The position numbers were made by a program, and so were the translations under genes. A stretch of DNA of 64,000 nucleotides, taken from NCBI GenBank assembly GCA_000725195.1, contig JAIL01000258.1, forward strand, positions 1 through 64,000. The letters run 5' to 3'. This document shows positions 7,965 through 17,221 of this stretch, piece by piece (the stretch's first letter is position 1; each line of letters starts with the position of its first letter). Below the pieces are notes generated by a model. The model did not search any database and was not told where the DNA came from. It worked only from the letters and a program-made list of their open reading frames with translations. The stretch is from Snodgrassella alvi SCGC AB-598-O02 (GTDB taxonomy: Bacteria > Pseudomonadota > Gammaproteobacteria > Burkholderiales > Neisseriaceae).

Positions 7965-8588
7965 TTATATATATTCATATACACAGATGAACTGTGCCAG
8001 ACTACCCACTAATACAAAAATATGCCATATTCCATGCCCGTGCTGGATTTGTTCATCTTTTATAAACCAATAAATGCCTATGCTATAAGCTAACCCGCCA
8101 CATACAAGCCAGAAAAGACCAGCTCCAGACATTCGCTGAACTAATGGATACAAGGCAATAATGATTAACCAGCCCATAATGACATATAAAATCATTGATA
8201 ACAGTCGTTTTTCGCTATGTCGACCTATGGTTACTTCCTGAATAATGCCAAATACTGCCAAACCCCAGGATACGCCAAATAGTGACCAACCCCAGCCACC
8301 ATTTAAAGTTGTTAAAGTAAAGGGCGTGTAACTGCCCGCAATGAGAAGATAAATAGCGCAGTGATCAAATTTCTGCAATATGGCTTTTATTTTGCTGGAT
8401 CGAATTGAATGGTATAAAGTGGATACTGCATATAAAAATATTAGAGATGCACCATAAATTGCCGAGCTCACGATACGATAAGCATCACCGTATAAAGCTG
8501 ATTTAATTAGCAATAATACTGTACCAATTATAGCCAGTATCAGACCAATCAGGTGAGAAATAGCGTTAAAGCGTTCACCATAATACAT
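7965..8588 (-). CDS. trhA: hemolysin III / TrhA family membrane protein
   Basis: The 207-aa protein has seven hydrophobic segments. The family residues are present: ERFNAISHLIG near the N-terminus, STLYHS in the second to third segment, FDHCAIYLLIAGSYTPF, and HGIWHIFVL near the C-terminus. The conserved histidines and the Ser/Asp positions match the zinc site of the CREST/adiponectin-receptor fold. Bacterial TrhA (YqfA) affects membrane energetics; some members were named for haemolysis when overexpressed. It is a single gene, with its own start directly at ATG 8588. The call to family is firm and the role here is not. Confidence 0.85.
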   Translation of the reverse strand: MYYGERFNAISHLIGLILAIIGTVLLLIKSALYGDAYRIVSSAIYGASLIFLYAVSTLYHSIRSSKIKAILQKFDHCAIYLLIAGSYTPFTLTTLNGGWGWSLFGVSWGLAVFGIIQEVTIGRHSEKRLLSMILYVIMGWLIIIALYPLVQRMSGAGLFWLVCGGLAYSIGIYWFIKDEQIQHGHGIWHIFVLVGSLAQFICVYEYI

Positions 8589-8959
8589 AATCTTAATTCT
8601 TTTCGAAAATAATGATATTTTTAAAACTGAAACTACTATAAATAATCGAATAGTTAGTTTGTTTTCTTTTACGCAAAAATAACCATAAAATTATGATTAC
8701 CGGTAGAGGGAATTTAGGCTGCTAAAGAAATCTAATTGATAAACTATAGTTTTTACTATACATATTTATGAATATATTACCACCAATTCTGCCAAATAAC
8801 ATTTTAAATTGCAGAATCTTGATATTTCAATAATGAGTTTTCCAATCATCAGGGCGCTATTTTGCGGTATTACCTTCTAACAGCGCTTAATCAGTGACTG
8901 TTCAAGTGGCGGTAAGCACAGTAAAATAGAATTTTTGTAGATATTCAGAAATTTCCGGC
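8589..8959. other. divergent intergenic region upstream of glyQ
   Basis: This stretch holds the promoter regions of trhA (minus) and glyQS (plus). I see no gene, no T-box-like structure and no convincing long inverted repeat. The part nearest glyQ (from about 8840) is less AT-rich, as expected for a leader. Confidence 0.45.
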
Positions 8960-9886
8960 ATGCTGACTTTTCAAGAAATTATTTTTACCTTACAAAATTA
9001 TTGGGCGAAACATGGTTGTGTTATTTTGCAACCGCTAGATATGGAAGTAGGTGCAGGAACCAGCCACCCAGCTACTTGTCTGCGAGCCCTAGGTCCAGAG
9101 CCATGGTTTGCTGCCTATGTTCAACCTTCACGGCGTCCTAAAGATGGTCGTTATGGTGAGAATCCGAATCGTCTGCAACATTATTATCAATTTCAGGTTG
9201 CCCTGAAACCTGCCCCAGATAATATCCAGCAATTATATCTGGATTCATTGCAACAGCTGGGCATTGATCCACGTTTGCATGATATCCGCTTTGTTGAAGA
9301 TGACTGGGAAAATCCTACGCTCGGAGCATGGGGATTAGGGTGGGAAGTCTGGCTTAATGGGATGGAAGTTACGCAATTTACGTACTTTCAGCAGGTTGGA
9401 GGGTTGGATTGCGCGCCTGTATTGGGTGAAATTACTTATGGCATTGAACGTCTGGCAATGTATTTACAAGGTGTTGAAAATGTCTATGATTTAGTCTGGG
9501 CTAAAACTCTAGACGGCAATGAAATTACTTATGGTGATGTTTATCATCAAAATGAAGTTGAACAATCTGCCTACAATTTTGAATATAGTAATGCTGATGG
9601 GTTACTGCAACAGTTTAATTATTATGAGGCTGAGGCAAAACGTTTATTGGCGATTGATGAGGCCAGTCTGGCTTTACCAGCATATGAACTGGTTTTAAAA
9701 GCAGGACATACATTTAATTTACTTGATGCTCGCGGAGCAATATCTGTAACAGAACGCGCTGCTTACATTGGACGAGTGCGTACTTTAAGTCGAGCCGTTG
9801 CTCAAAAATATGTGGCTAGCCGTGAAAGTCTGGGCTTCCCTCTTTTAAAAAATAAAACAGACAGTATAACAGTCAGCATAAAATAA
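8960..9886 (+). CDS. glyQ: glycine-tRNA ligase alpha subunit
   Basis: The 308-aa protein is the class II catalytic alpha subunit of the bacterial alpha2beta2 glycyl-tRNA synthetase, which charges tRNA-Gly. Diagnostic stretches are [60 protein letters not shown], and [21 protein letters not shown]. Its length is normal for the family. glyS begins 20 bases after the stop, so the two form an operon. The protein acts in the cytosol. Confidence 0.97.
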   Translation: MLTFQEIIFTLQNYWAKHGCVILQPLDMEVGAGTSHPATCLRALGPEPWFAAYVQPSRRPKDGRYGENPNRLQHYYQFQVALKPAPDNIQQLYLDSLQQLGIDPRLHDIRFVEDDWENPTLGAWGLGWEVWLNGMEVTQFTYFQQVGGLDCAPVLGEITYGIERLAMYLQGVENVYDLVWAKTLDGNEITYGDVYHQNEVEQSAYNFEYSNADGLLQQFNYYEAEAKRLLAIDEASLALPAYELVLKAGHTFNLLDARGAISVTERAAYIGRVRTLSRAVAQKYVASRESLGFPLLKNKTDSITVSIK

Positions 9887-9905
9887 CACGAAAGTAATTG
9901 GTAAT

Positions 9906-11969
9906 ATGAATGCACCTTTATTAATTGAACTACGTACAGAAGAATTGCCGCCAAAGGCACTAAATTTATTAGGTGAAAGCTTGGCCTCTGGTGTGGTGGA
10001 AGGATTGGCAAAAGCGCAGTTAATTAGTGGAGCTGCTGATTATCAGGTTTATGCTGCACCGCGTCGTTTGGCTTTATTAGTAAATAATGTTGAATCTATT
10101 CAGGCAGATCAGCAAATTATAAAAAAAGGCCCTAGTCTTGCTGCAGGAATGAAAGATGGCGAACCGACTAAAGCTTTGCTGGGTTTTGCTCGTAGTAATC
10201 AGATTTCGATAGAGCAATTAAGCCAAATTAATGACGGTAAGCAAATGGTATTTGCTTATGAATATAAGCAGTCAGGTCTGCCTTTAAGTGCGCTTTTAAG
10301 TGAAATCCTTAATCACGCTATTAAAAAACTGCCTATCCCCAAAGTCATGCACTGGGGCAGTAGTAGTTTTACTTTTGTCCGCCCGGTACATGGATTAATG
10401 ATGATCCATGGATCTACCATCGTATCAGGTAGTGTGTTGGGATTAGTTAGTCAGAACTGGACATTGGGACATCGGTTTTTAAGTACGGATAAAATTGTAA
10501 TCAATCAGGCTGCTGATTATGCCCGAAAACTATTTGAAGAAGGTAAAGTAATTGCTAGTTTCGCTGAACGTAAAGCCAAAATTGAGCAGGGATTACGACG
10601 GGAAGCTGCTGAATTAAATGCTGAAGTTGCATTTGCCGACGGTTTGCTTGATGAAGTGACTGCACTGGTAGAATGGCCGGTTGTTATTCAAGCTGGTTTC
10701 GATGAGCGGTTTTTACAGGTTCCACAGGAATGTCTTATTCTGACCATGCAACAGAATCAGAAATATTTTCCTTTACTTAATGCGGAAGGTAAGTTGATTA
10801 ACCGCTTTTTACTGATTTCTAATTTAGAAGCAGACAATCCAGTTCACATAATTGAAGGTAATGAACGCGTATTGCGTGCGCGTTTATCTGATGCTGAATT
10901 CTTCTTTAAGCAAGACCAGAAAGCGACATTGACCAGTCGTCTGCCAAAGCTTGCCAATGTTGTTTATCACAATAAACTAGGTAGTCTGGCAGAACGGGTA
11001 GAACGCATAACTGCACTTTCCGGTACTATTGCTACCATGTTAGGTGCCGATGTAGCCAAAGCACAGCGTGCAGCAACGCTGGCGAAAGCTGATTTACTGA
11101 CCGATATGGTTGGAGAATTTCCGGAACTACAAGGTACGATGGGTAAATATTATGCCTTGCATGATGGTGAAAATATTGATATTGCAATTGCAATTGAACA
11201 GCATTACTGGCCTCGCTTTGCCAATGACTCACTGCCAGATAATATAATCGGTACAGTAGTTGCACTGGCTGATAAGCTGGAAACATTGGTAGGAATCTGG
11301 GGAATTGGATTGATTCCTACTGGAGATAAAGATCCGTATGCTTTACGACGTAGTGCGTTAGGTATTCTGCGTATGCTGATGCAGCATAATCTGCCGTTAT
11401 TGCCAGTGTTGCAGGCAGCGTTAAATACCTTTCCAACCGGGCAATTGGCAGAGAATACCGTAACAGAAGTACAGGATTTTATGCGGGCGCGGTTTGCTGT
11501 GTTATTACAGAATACTTATGCACAAGATGTCGTTGAAGCCGTATTAAATGGTAATGTGGAAAATCTGGGTGAAGTTGTTGCGCGGCTGAACGCAGTCAGT
11601 GCATTTAAAAAATTGCCAGAAGCTGCTGCTTTAGCAGCAGCCAATAAACGAGTACATAATCTGCTTAAAAAAGTACAAATTTCGACCTTGCCATCAATTA
11701 ATACAGCTTTACTGCAGCAGAAGGCAGAAGAGAATTTGTATCAGGCGACAAAAAATGTGGCTGAAGACATTCAGGCGGCTTTATCAACTAAGGATTTCCA
11801 TCAGGCTCTTGCTGTCCTAACCGGTATAAAAGAAAAAGTAGATGCTTTTTTTGCAGATGTTATGGTGATGGCGGATGAAGAGCAGATCAGAAATAATCGT
11901 CTGGCTTTATTGCGGTTGCTTTCGCAGCAAATGAATGCTGTTGCAAATATTGCATTATTAAATGAATAA
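9906..11969 (+). CDS. glyS: glycine-tRNA ligase beta subunit
   Basis: The 687-aa beta subunit partners GlyQ and binds tRNA-Gly. It begins LLIELRTEELPPKAL, typical of the family, and contains YAAPRRLALLV, the HD-like central region (LGSLAERVERI, KADLLTDMVGEFPELQGTMGKYYA, GDKDPYALRRSALGI) and a C-terminal anticodon-binding domain (FFADVMVMADEEQIRNNRLALL). The length is normal. It is translationally close to glyQ and followed 36 bases later by a small conserved gene on the same strand. Confidence 0.97.
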   Translation: MNAPLLIELRTEELPPKALNLLGESLASGVVEGLAKAQLISGAADYQVYAAPRRLALLVNNVESIQADQQIIKKGPSLAAGMKDGEPTKALLGFARSNQISIEQLSQINDGKQMVFAYEYKQSGLPLSALLSEILNHAIKKLPIPKVMHWGSSSFTFVRPVHGLMMIHGSTIVSGSVLGLVSQNWTLGHRFLSTDKIVINQAADYARKLFEEGKVIASFAERKAKIEQGLRREAAELNAEVAFADGLLDEVTALVEWPVVIQAGFDERFLQVPQECLILTMQQNQKYFPLLNAEGKLINRFLLISNLEADNPVHIIEGNERVLRARLSDAEFFFKQDQKATLTSRLPKLANVVYHNKLGSLAERVERITALSGTIATMLGADVAKAQRAATLAKADLLTDMVGEFPELQGTMGKYYALHDGENIDIAIAIEQHYWPRFANDSLPDNIIGTVVALADKLETLVGIWGIGLIPTGDKDPYALRRSALGILRMLMQHNLPLLPVLQAALNTFPTGQLAENTVTEVQDFMRARFAVLLQNTYAQDVVEAVLNGNVENLGEVVARLNAVSAFKKLPEAAALAAANKRVHNLLKKVQISTLPSINTALLQQKAEENLYQATKNVAEDIQAALSTKDFHQALAVLTGIKEKVDAFFADVMVMADEEQIRNNRLALLRLLSQQMNAVANIALLNE

Positions 11970-12005
11970 CTATTTGGGTATAAAAAGCTGTATGAAAGAT
12001 TGATT

Positions 12006-12455
12006 ATGATATTGGACAATGTCGTATTTCATACCGAAGAGGATTATCCTTCATCATTGGCGCATGAACATGCTGCGACTCACATGGGTTATTATTGGTC
12101 GTGGATTGTACGCAGAAATCTGTATAACCCACAATGGGATGAATTAGCCCATGATGACTTGCTTGCTCTGAAATCTGAGAATTTGACTGGTGCAGATTTT
12201 TTGCTTAATCAAATGTCAGGAAGTTTAGAAGACAGTGATTTCAATGAAGAAGGACGGCGCTTTTCATTATTTTATTATGATGATGAAGAGGAAGGTTATG
12301 GTCGTTTCATGGAAGACTATATACAGACGCTCAATACACCGGCCTTAAAGAGTTTTTATCATGTTGAAGTAAATGCTGACAATCAGGCTTTATTGGATAA
12401 TGTCTTTGATCAGGCATTACAGCAATGGCGTCAAAGCCTGAAACCAGATAATTGA
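12006..12455 (+). CDS. conserved hypothetical protein, acidic
   Basis: This is a protein of about 149 aa from ATG 12006; an upstream in-frame TTG at 12000 is less likely. It is acidic, rich in Trp, Tyr and His near the N-terminus (ATHMGYYWSWIVRRNLYNPQWDEL) and has an Asp/Glu run (YYDDEEEGYGRFMEDYIQ). It resembles a family of uncharacterised cytosolic proteins found in many Gram-negatives and sometimes seen near toxin-immunity genes, but I cannot name a function. It lies between glyS and gmhB on the same strand, with short gaps, so it is probably co-transcribed. Confidence 0.75.
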   Translation: MILDNVVFHTEEDYPSSLAHEHAATHMGYYWSWIVRRNLYNPQWDELAHDDLLALKSENLTGADFLLNQMSGSLEDSDFNEEGRRFSLFYYDDEEEGYGRFMEDYIQTLNTPALKSFYHVEVNADNQALLDNVFDQALQQWRQSLKPDN

Positions 12456-12466
12456 GGATTGATGAA

Positions 12467-13045
12467 ATGGCTATAAACGGCAAAGATAAATTAATTATTC
12501 TTGATTGTGATGGGGTAATTAATATTATGAATCAAGAGCCAGTTACTGATCCGGATCAATGGAAGCCTATACCGGGCAGTATGGACGCTATAGCTTTTCT
12601 AACTCAAAGTGGTTATATCGTAGTAGCAGCAGAGAATATGTCTGGGATCGGGCTGAATCTGGTGACCATGCAGCAATTAAATGAGGTTCATAGCAAAATG
12701 CATCAGCATGTGCAAAAAGCTGGAGGTCGGTTAAGTGGTATCTGGTTCTGTCCTCACACAATTAATGCTAAATGTGATTGTCGTAAACCAAAACCGGGAT
12801 TACTGATAGATATTATTGAACGCTTGCATATGAAGCCAGAAAATACCTGGTTAGTAGGGGATGGAATACGTGATATGCAGGCAATTGAAGCGATTGGTGG
12901 TCATCCGGTTTTGGTTTTAACTGGAAAAGGTAAAGAAACACTTAAAATGCAGGAATTACCTGAAGATACGCAGATATATGAAGATTTGCTGGATTTTGCA
13001 AAATTCTGTCGTATTCAGGATGAGAAGGTGGCTAAGGAAAGTTAA
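12467..13045 (+). CDS. gmhB: D-glycero-beta-D-manno-heptose-1,7-bisphosphate 7-phosphatase
   Basis: GmhB removes the 7-phosphate of heptose bisphosphate on the route to ADP-heptose for lipopolysaccharide inner core. The HAD motif I is ILDCDGVIN near residue 10, and the zinc-binding loop CPHTINAKCDCRKPKPG, typical of GmhB and histidinol phosphatases, is at about residues 103-119. Motif IV is WLVGDGIRDMQA. Cysteine replaces the usual arginine in the DRDGVIN motif. ATG 12467 with GAGG upstream is preferred over the in-frame TTG at 12452. plsC starts one base after the stop, so the two are coupled. Confidence 0.9.
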   Translation: MAINGKDKLIILDCDGVINIMNQEPVTDPDQWKPIPGSMDAIAFLTQSGYIVVAAENMSGIGLNLVTMQQLNEVHSKMHQHVQKAGGRLSGIWFCPHTINAKCDCRKPKPGLLIDIIERLHMKPENTWLVGDGIRDMQAIEAIGGHPVLVLTGKGKETLKMQELPEDTQIYEDLLDFAKFCRIQDEKVAKES

Positions 13046-13046
13046 A

Positions 13047-13808
13047 ATGCTGTTGTTAAGAAATTTGATTTATTGGTTATTTTTGTGCATTTTTTCTTTA
13101 GTGTGGATATTTGTTGTAATTGTTTCGATGGTACTGCCTAATGGTGTAACTTGGACTACAACCTTTTGGGGTAAAACTCTGTTTTGGATGTTAAAACACA
13201 TTATTGGGTTAAAGTACGAAGTTATTGGTCAGGAAAATATACCCAAAGAATCTGGAATTATTTGTTGTAAGCATCAATCCGGCTGGGAAACTCTGGCAAT
13301 GTTGGATTTTTTCCCTGATGTTGCGTTTGTTGCAAAAAAAGAATTATTTATGATTCCCATATTTGGGTGGGCTTTAAAATGGCGTGGCACAATCGGTATT
13401 GACCGCAGTAATCCAAGATCTGCAAATCAGCAAATTTTCAAACAGGGAAAAATTTGTCATGATAAAGGTATGTGGATATGCATATTTCCAGAAGGCACAA
13501 GAATTAAACCAGGATATCGTGGACATTACAAAAAAGGTGCTGCGCGACTGGCACAACATCTGCATATTAATTTGATACCGATTGCACTAAATAGCGGTGA
13601 GTTTTGGCCGAAAGATTCTTTTCTGAAATACCCTGGTAAAATTACAGTTGTAATTGGCAAACCGGTCAGTTATGATGCCGCGGCGACACCTGAAGAGCTA
13701 ATCAGAATCTGTGAAGAATGGATTGAAGATACTCAATTTGATATTCAAGGAGTTGGTCCTTTTGCACCGGTAAAATTACAAGAACCTACGCCAATTATTC
13801 CCCATTAG
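13047..13808 (+). CDS. plsC: 1-acyl-sn-glycerol-3-phosphate acyltransferase
   Basis: The protein (about 253 aa) converts lysophosphatidic acid to phosphatidic acid at the inner membrane. Two hydrophobic segments open the protein (LLLRNLIYWLFLCIFSLVWIFVVIV). Motif I is KHQSGWET, so the usual HX4D is HX4E here. Motifs FVAKKELFMIPIFGWAL, GTIGIDR and FPEGTRIKPG follow in order. The same HX4E variant is, from memory, found in neisserial NlaA. The start at 13047 lies directly after the gmhB stop. The longer open frame back to 12978 overlaps gmhB and is unlikely to be used. Confidence 0.92.
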   Translation: MLLLRNLIYWLFLCIFSLVWIFVVIVSMVLPNGVTWTTTFWGKTLFWMLKHIIGLKYEVIGQENIPKESGIICCKHQSGWETLAMLDFFPDVAFVAKKELFMIPIFGWALKWRGTIGIDRSNPRSANQQIFKQGKICHDKGMWICIFPEGTRIKPGYRGHYKKGAARLAQHLHINLIPIALNSGEFWPKDSFLKYPGKITVVIGKPVSYDAAATPEELIRICEEWIEDTQFDIQGVGPFAPVKLQEPTPIIPH

Positions 13809-13986
13809 CAGATCAGATCTTAAAGAATCTTCTATATTCGTTTAGTTGTAAGCAAAATATTTCATACAAGAGCTATTATTCCAACAAATCTGAATTTTAG
13901 TTTTGCCATGAATAATTATGATATATGGCAATACTCATTATTGATGTTGACGCAGGTGCACCTGTCTAAACAAGTTAATAAACAGT

Positions 13987-14682
13987 ATGTCAATATTAAA
14001 ATATAAAACAAATAACGGTGAAGTTATTGAGCTGATACTGAGCCGTACCGCCCGTAAAAACATTATTTTGCGGTTGGATAAAAATGGCGAATTGAAACTT
14101 AATGTTCCACCGTGTTTGAGTTTACAAAGTGCATTCCGATGGCTAAGCGAAAATGAAGTGAAATTTTCGAAAATTTGGCATCAGTCTAAACAATTAAAAC
14201 ATGCACGAGTATCGAAAATAGAGCAGATCTGGTTTCGCGGTGAACGGTATTGTTGTTCTAGCACAATTACAGATAAAATTTATTGGCACCCGCAGCAGGG
14301 ATTAACATTGCCGGATTTACCCGTATATGAACAACGACAATTACTTATTAACTGGTTAAAAACACAAGCACAAAAATATTTGATTGCGCGTTTAAAACAT
14401 TGGTCTCTAATTATGCAATTACAACCTCAGGCGATGGCATTGAGTAGGGCTAAAACATTTTGGGGTGTATGTCGCAGTAAAACCGGGATCAAACTTAACT
14501 GGCGTTTAATCGGTGCTCCGGATTATGTTATTGATTACGTTTGTATTCATGAACTTGGTCATTTAAAACATCCGCATCACGGACCGGCTTTCTGGGCACT
14601 GGTAGCTAGATATACTAAACAAACTAAACCAGCGAAAATGTGGCTGCGACACAATGGAAAAGATTTGTTTCAACTGGGATAA
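13987..14682 (+). CDS. YgjP-type metal-dependent hydrolase (M48-like, DUF45)
   Basis: The 231-aa protein carries the zinc motif HELGHLKHPHHGPAFW at about residues 191-206 (HExxH with a downstream His), preceded by WGVCRSKTGIKLNWRL, both typical of the YgjP/DUF45 family. The N-terminal region (ILSRTARKNIILRLDKNGELKLNVP) is the characteristic beta-rich part. E. coli YgjP has been linked to UTP hydrolysis; most members have no assigned substrate. The gene stands alone. An imperfect palindrome centred on CAGGTGCACCTG (13953-13964) lies 23 bases upstream and could be a regulatory site. Confidence 0.82.
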   Translation: MSILKYKTNNGEVIELILSRTARKNIILRLDKNGELKLNVPPCLSLQSAFRWLSENEVKFSKIWHQSKQLKHARVSKIEQIWFRGERYCCSSTITDKIYWHPQQGLTLPDLPVYEQRQLLINWLKTQAQKYLIARLKHWSLIMQLQPQAMALSRAKTFWGVCRSKTGIKLNWRLIGAPDYVIDYVCIHELGHLKHPHHGPAFWALVARYTKQTKPAKMWLRHNGKDLFQLG

Positions 14683-15191
14683 GTTTAAATAAACCTTAAC
14701 CAGAATTTTGATGAAAATAGCGAAATTAGTTATTAATTTATTTTTAAATTATTCTACTATTGGTTCTAATTATTAGATGTACTTTTAATTCTTTAATTGC
14801 TAACTTTTTACGTAAAATAATTAGAGAAAAATTTTACTATTACCAAAAAATTTTGGGAAAATTTTATTTGTAACAATATTACCATTCGCGATAGGATGCA
14901 AATCTATATTAATTATTCAAAATAGATAATGTTCAATTGGTTATCAATGATTTTATTAATAGTTAACTCAGTCAGTATAAAGAATTATCAGCATCAGCTT
15001 AGCTTTAGAATCAATAACAGAATATGAAGCTAATTACACAATATAGTGAAATTAAATTAGTACAGTATGACGCAAAAATTCTAGAATTGATCAATAGAGA
15101 AAGGTTTTGGAGAAATTTAAATTAGTTTTTGAATGGATTGCCTAAAACTTTAATTAGTGCTTATTGAAACCATTTAAAATTTAATGTACTC
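14683..15191. other. intergenic, AT-rich, no gene seen
   Basis: About 500 bases of low-complexity AT-rich sequence lie between convergent genes. I found no ORF with a ribosome site and no recognisable RNA. The hairpin at 15192-15225 closes it on the right. Confidence 0.5.
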
Positions 15192-15225
15192 AAAGCAATT
15201 ATCTACAATTGGAGATAATTGCTTT
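15192..15225 (-). terminator. strong hairpin downstream of the ABC permease
   Basis: A perfect 13-bp stem, AAAGCAATTATCT (15192-15204) with AGATAATTGCTTT (15213-15225), closes an eight-base loop. It lies 16 bases past the permease stop codon. The U-tract is weak in both directions, so it may act as a bidirectional terminator or an mRNA 3' stabiliser. Confidence 0.65.
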
Positions 15226-15241
15226 GCCGATTAAATGATGA

Positions 15242-15991
15242 TTAGTGTCTGTAGCTCTTGTTGTATTTTTTTTCCAGCCACGAAAAAAACCAACTTAGTG
15301 CTATGGTCATGACCAAATAAATCAGGGCGATGGTGTACCAAGGTGTTTCGTAATTCAAATATCGTCCTGCCGCGGTACGCGCAGCAAAAGCAAGTTCAGC
15401 TACGGCAATAGCGGATAGCAAGGAGCTGTCTTTAAGCAGGGTAATGAATTCGTTACCAATTGGTGGCAACATACGGTGAATGGCTTGTGGCAGTATGATG
15501 TAACGCATGGCTTGTGTGTAACTCAGGCCAAGTGAGCGTGCAGCTTCGAATTGTCCGCGGTCAATTGACTGAATACCACCGCGAAAAATTTCGGTAATAT
15601 AAGCACCAGAGTTAACTGATAAAGCCAGTATACCGGTAATCACCGCACCATAATTACGACGTAGTTCCAATGCTTGTTCTCCACTGATTATCAATCCATC
15701 AGTCGGATGAATAAGAATAGGAAACCAAACGTAATACCAGATAAAAATCTGTACAAAAAGTGGGGTCCCCCTAAATAGGGTTACATAAATTAGTGATATT
15801 TGGCGTAATACCCACGCTAATGCACGCATAGGCCAGCCACCTTTTTCAATGCGAATGATACGGGCTAGTGCAAAAAACAAACCTAGAAAGGTGCCAAAAA
15901 CTGTTGAAATTAACGATATCCCCAATGTAAAGAGGGCACCGTAAAAGAACATTTCACGATATTCGTAGATGATGTCAAAACGAAAAACCAT
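15242..15991 (-). CDS. polar amino-acid ABC transporter permease
   Basis: The 249-aa membrane protein belongs to the HisM/GlnP/ArtM permease family. It has about five membrane segments, the family block ALSVNSGAYITEIFRGGIQSIDRGQFEAARSLGLS, and the EAA loop leading to LPQAIHRMLPPIGNEFITLLKDSSL, which contacts the ATPase. It should import an amino acid such as glutamine, cystine or arginine together with an ATPase and a binding protein, but neither is adjacent here. The gene therefore depends on partners elsewhere, or the operon has been broken up. The substrate cannot be told from the permease. Confidence 0.85.
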   Translation of the reverse strand: MVFRFDIIYEYREMFFYGALFTLGISLISTVFGTFLGLFFALARIIRIEKGGWPMRALAWVLRQISLIYVTLFRGTPLFVQIFIWYYVWFPILIHPTDGLIISGEQALELRRNYGAVITGILALSVNSGAYITEIFRGGIQSIDRGQFEAARSLGLSYTQAMRYIILPQAIHRMLPPIGNEFITLLKDSSLLSAIAVAELAFAARTAAGRYLNYETPWYTIALIYLVMTIALSWFFSWLEKKYNKSYRH

Positions 15992-16218
15992 TATTTTACC
16001 TAGTGTGTTTCAGGATGTTAAACCGAGCTTTATGACTGCCTGCGCACGATATGACCGTATATTTTAGCAAGTTTGTCACTTTAACTGTATCAAATTTTGT
16101 TCACAATTGAGAATAAAGTGATTTATTTTGTAGGTTCATCTTGCTGATTAAGGCTGGCTAAGGCGCGGTTAAATGTTTACAATGGGGCGTATTATTGTTT
16201 GATTTAATCAAGAATTAT

Positions 16219-17148
16219 ATGCAAGTTTGGTTGGGAGAAGGTCAAAAGCCGAAATGGCCTAGTGGTACTGCAGTAACAATCGGTAATTTTGATGGGGTTC
16301 ATTGCGGACACCGACACATTTTATCCTGCCTTCATCAACAGGCTCAGCAACAAGGTTTATTTTCTGTTGTACTCATATTTGAACCACAGCCCCAGGAGTT
16401 TTTTGCTCATAAACTAAACAAATCCCTGCCATATCGTTTAACACCTTTACGAGATAAACTCGCTTTGCTAGCGGATAGTGGTTTTGTCGATGCAGTATAT
16501 GTGCTGCGTTTTAATCAAACTTTTGCCGATACTTCAGCGATGGATTTTATTCGCCAAGTGTTAATTGAACGCTTGAATACTCGTTATTTGCTGGTTGGGG
16601 ATGATTTTCGCTTTGGTTCTGGTCGTAATGGCGATTTCAGGTTGTTACAAAAACAATCAGCTTTTATTACTGAACATACGCCATCAGTATTGGTGAATGA
16701 TGTGCGGGCATCCAGTACAACTGTTCGTAAAGCGCTTGAATTAGGCGACCTCGCTTATGCACAAGAGTTACTTGGGCATGAATATACACTTAGTGGTAAG
16801 GTAAAACACGGTGCAAAACTCGGGCGAAAATTAAATTGTCCAACTGCTAATGTGCATTTGTCGCCATTACGTTATGCACTCAATGGCGTATTTGTGGTAG
16901 AAGTAACTGGTGAATTTGGTCGAAAACGCGGTGTGGCCAGTTTTGGAATAAATCCTACTGTGTCAACAGGTAGCCAGCAAAAGTTAGAAGTGCATATTTT
17001 TGATTTTGACGGAAATTTATACGGAATGCGATTACAAGTACATTTTCTACATAAGCTCAGGGATGAATTAAAGTTTGACTCCTTATCTGCATTACAAGCG
17101 CAGATTCACATGGATATAGAAGCTGCACGAATATGGCAGGCTGCCTGA
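16219..17148 (+). CDS. ribF: bifunctional riboflavin kinase / FAD synthetase
   Basis: RibF phosphorylates riboflavin to FMN and adenylates FMN to FAD. The N-terminal nucleotidyltransferase shows TIGNFDGVHCGHRHIL, VGDDFRFGSGRNGD and SSTTVRKALELGDL. The C-terminal kinase shows HGAKLGRKLNCPTANV and GVASFGINPTV. ATG 16219 fits the family N-terminus (MQVWLG then the TIGNFDG strand); a TTG at 16195, with GGGG upstream, is the alternative. The stop codon lies inside a terminator-like inverted repeat. The ileS, lspA and ispH genes follow on the same strand, an order common in Proteobacteria. Confidence 0.95.
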   Translation: MQVWLGEGQKPKWPSGTAVTIGNFDGVHCGHRHILSCLHQQAQQQGLFSVVLIFEPQPQEFFAHKLNKSLPYRLTPLRDKLALLADSGFVDAVYVLRFNQTFADTSAMDFIRQVLIERLNTRYLLVGDDFRFGSGRNGDFRLLQKQSAFITEHTPSVLVNDVRASSTTVRKALELGDLAYAQELLGHEYTLSGKVKHGAKLGRKLNCPTANVHLSPLRYALNGVFVVEVTGEFGRKRGVASFGINPTVSTGSQQKLEVHIFDFDGNLYGMRLQVHFLHKLRDELKFDSLSALQAQIHMDIEAARIWQAA

Positions 17149-17168
17149 TTGATATGTTTCAGGTAGCC
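17138..17168 (+). terminator. inverted pair of uptake-like words at the ribF end
   Basis: AGGCTGCCTGA (17138-17148) pairs with TCAGGTAGCC (17159-17168) with one G-U pair. The left arm matches the first eleven bases of AGGCTGCCTGAA and the right arm is the complement of GGCTACCTGA; both resemble known dialects of the Neisseriaceae DNA-uptake sequence. The stop codon of ribF is part of the left arm. No strong U-tract follows, so it may attenuate rather than fully end transcription into ileS. Confidence 0.6.
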
Positions 17169-17221
17169 ACAATAATGTATGAATAATGTTGCGTAAATAA
17201 TTAATATATGAAGAGAAGGTC

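Noticed and set aside
9802..10011. Minus-strand 69-aa frame over the glyQ-glyS junction
   Set aside because: It overlaps the two synthetase genes and has no ribosome site or family features; it is a shadow frame.
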